Shown here piece by piece: positions 63,227 to 64,000 of a stretch of DNA of 64,000 nucleotides (within the stretch, counting starts at the first letter, position 1; every line of letters begins with the position of its first letter). Position numbers and translations under genes: made by a program. The stretch spans positions 1,302,001 to 1,366,000 of the forward strand of contig NZ_VFOM01000001.1 in the NCBI RefSeq assembly GCF_006716125.1, in the 5' to 3' direction. A model generated the notes under the pieces. The model was not told the origin of the DNA, did no database searches, and saw only the letters and a list, made by a program, of their open reading frames with translations. The stretch is from Homoserinimonas aerilata. GTDB lineage: Bacteria; Actinomycetota; Actinomycetes; Actinomycetales; Microbacteriaceae.

Positions 63227-63274
63227 TACCGGGTGGGGGTATTGACACTACCCCCCGGGGGTATCTGGAATCAA
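63227..63274 (-). promoter_or_regulatory. copZA promoter with CsoR-like operators
   Basis: On the minus strand TTGATT (63269-63274) and TAGTGT (63245-63250) are 18 bp apart. The spacer holds TACCCCCGGGGGGTA (63249-63263), a near-perfect palindrome typical of copper-sensing CsoR operators; a second related site TACCCCCACCCGGTA lies at 63227-63241. Binding would cover the -10. No csoR gene is present in the window. Confidence 0.75.
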
Positions 63275-63350
63275 GCTCCACATGATCACGGTCTCGCGGC
63301 TCCCCCACCCGCGCCCGACCCGTTCAGGATCACGCGGCAGAATGGAAGGG

Positions 63351-64000
63351 ATGACTACCACAAGCCTCCCCACGACCATCGGCATCCTCGGCGCCGGCAA
63401 GGTCGGCACCGTTCTTGCCCGCCTCGCGATTGCAGCCGGGTACCGCGTGCTCATCTCCGGATCCGGCGACGCCGCAAAGATCGCGCTCACCGTTGATGTG
63501 CTCAGCACGGGCGCCGTCGCCACAACGTCTGCCGAGGCCGCCGCGGGCGCCGACATCGTCATCCTCGCGCTGCCCCTCGGTAAATACCGCACGATCCCCG
63601 TCGACGAGCTGCGGGGCAAGCTCGTCGTCGACGCCATGAACTACTGGTGGGAGGTCGACGGGATCCGCGACGACCTCGACGACCCCCGCACCTCCACAAG
63701 CGAGCTGGTGCAGGCGTTCCTTGCCGACTCGACAATCGTGAAGGCCTTCAACCACATGGGCTACCACGACCTCGAAGAGGAGGCGTGCCCCTCCGGCAAG
63801 GCCGGCCGCAAGGCGCTCGCCTACTCAGGTGACGACACCGAGGCGAAAGCGAAGGTTGCCGCCCTGATCGATGCTCTGGGCTTCGACCCGGTGGATGCGG
63901 GCTCTCTCGCCGACAGCATCCGTCTCGAACCGCACGCAGAACTGTTCGGTGCGGATGTCGACGCCGCCGAGGTGCGGGCGATGCTCGAGCGCTTCCCGAC
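63351..64000 (+). CDS. NADP/F420-type oxidoreductase, 3' end outside window
   Basis: The frame is open from ATG 63351 to the window edge without a stop. It begins with a Rossmann signature [18 protein letters not shown] (GxGxxG at residues 14-19) and continues [30 protein letters not shown] and [17 protein letters not shown], the layout of the F420-dependent NADP reductase-like family (FNO/NADP oxidoreductase). ATG 63342 is an alternative start; the ribosome site GGAAGGG abuts ATG 63351, so leaderless use is possible. It is divergent from copZ. Confidence 0.85.
   Translation, partial: MTTTSLPTTIGILGAGKVGTVLARLAIAAGYRVLISGSGDAAKIALTVDVLSTGAVATTSAEAAAGADIVILALPLGKYRTIPVDELRGKLVVDAMNYWWEVDGIRDDLDDPRTSTSELVQAFLADSTIVKAFNHMGYHDLEEEACPSGKAGRKALAYSGDDTEAKAKVAALIDALGFDPVDAGSLADSIRLEPHAELFGADVDAAEVRAMLERFP

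Overview
The window is a contiguous 64 kb stretch of a high-GC actinobacterial chromosome, most likely from the Microbacteriaceae. This is inferred from base composition (third positions almost always G/C), protein style, and gene sets such as a GarA/FtsR pair, an ImuA'-ImuB-DnaE2 mutasome and SufSU. Coding density is high, with many 1-4 nt stop/start overlaps. I saw no rRNA, tRNA, CRISPR array, transposase or prophage gene.

Layout. 1-5.8 kb: the PASTA end of a Ser/Thr kinase, then on the minus strand glucokinase, lysophosphatidate acyltransferase and class II DAHP synthase, and on the plus strand a FadD15-type acyl-CoA synthetase. The kinase/aroG/plsC/fadD15 neighbourhood echoes Mycobacterium tuberculosis. 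5.8-14.2 kb: def, an EspI-like ParA ATPase, pyruvate carboxylase, a Soj/ParA ATPase, and the GarA-FtsR-MerR signalling group. 14.3-18.2 kb: a LRV-repeat protein, two membrane proteins, an S4 RNA-binding protein, and a Tat lipoprotein whose amine-oxidase domain reads as circularly permuted. 18.3-24.1 kb: the SOS mutasome behind a perfect LexA box. 24.2-29.6 kb: a flotillin-like SPFH protein, a DHA2 exporter, an EI24 protein, a thiamine-binding protein and a YceI lipocalin. 29.7-32.2 kb: cstA-ybdD. 32.3-36 kb: a TPP-riboswitch-controlled ykoEDC-type ECF transporter followed by an overlapping P-loop kinase. 36-45.1 kb: sufSU, a M50 peptidase-like protein, an HTH-nucleotidyltransferase with its own operator, DUF1801, a Snf2 helicase, sigma factor plus ogt, and an SGNH hydrolase. 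45-56 kb: thioesterase, second DHA2 exporter, transglycosylase, DEAD-box RNA helicase, two overlapping alpha/beta hydrolases, an SDR with divergent MmyB-type regulator, SRPBCC and dGTPase. 56-64 kb: a probable Fe(II)/2-oxoglutarate oxygenase divergent from a DUF262-DUF1524 restriction-like nuclease, ThrE, copZ-copA with a CsoR-like operator, and the start of an F420/NADP-type oxidoreductase.

The most unusual items are the permuted amine oxidase, the DUF262-HNH protein with an unassigned C-terminal domain beside an orphan dioxygenase, the HTH-nucleotidyltransferase with a three-half-site operator, two genes (ykoD-like and sufS) whose best start looks like ATC, and an over-represented hexamer GGATGC/GCATCC that also builds terminators. 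Functions are assigned from motifs read by eye; no database search was possible.
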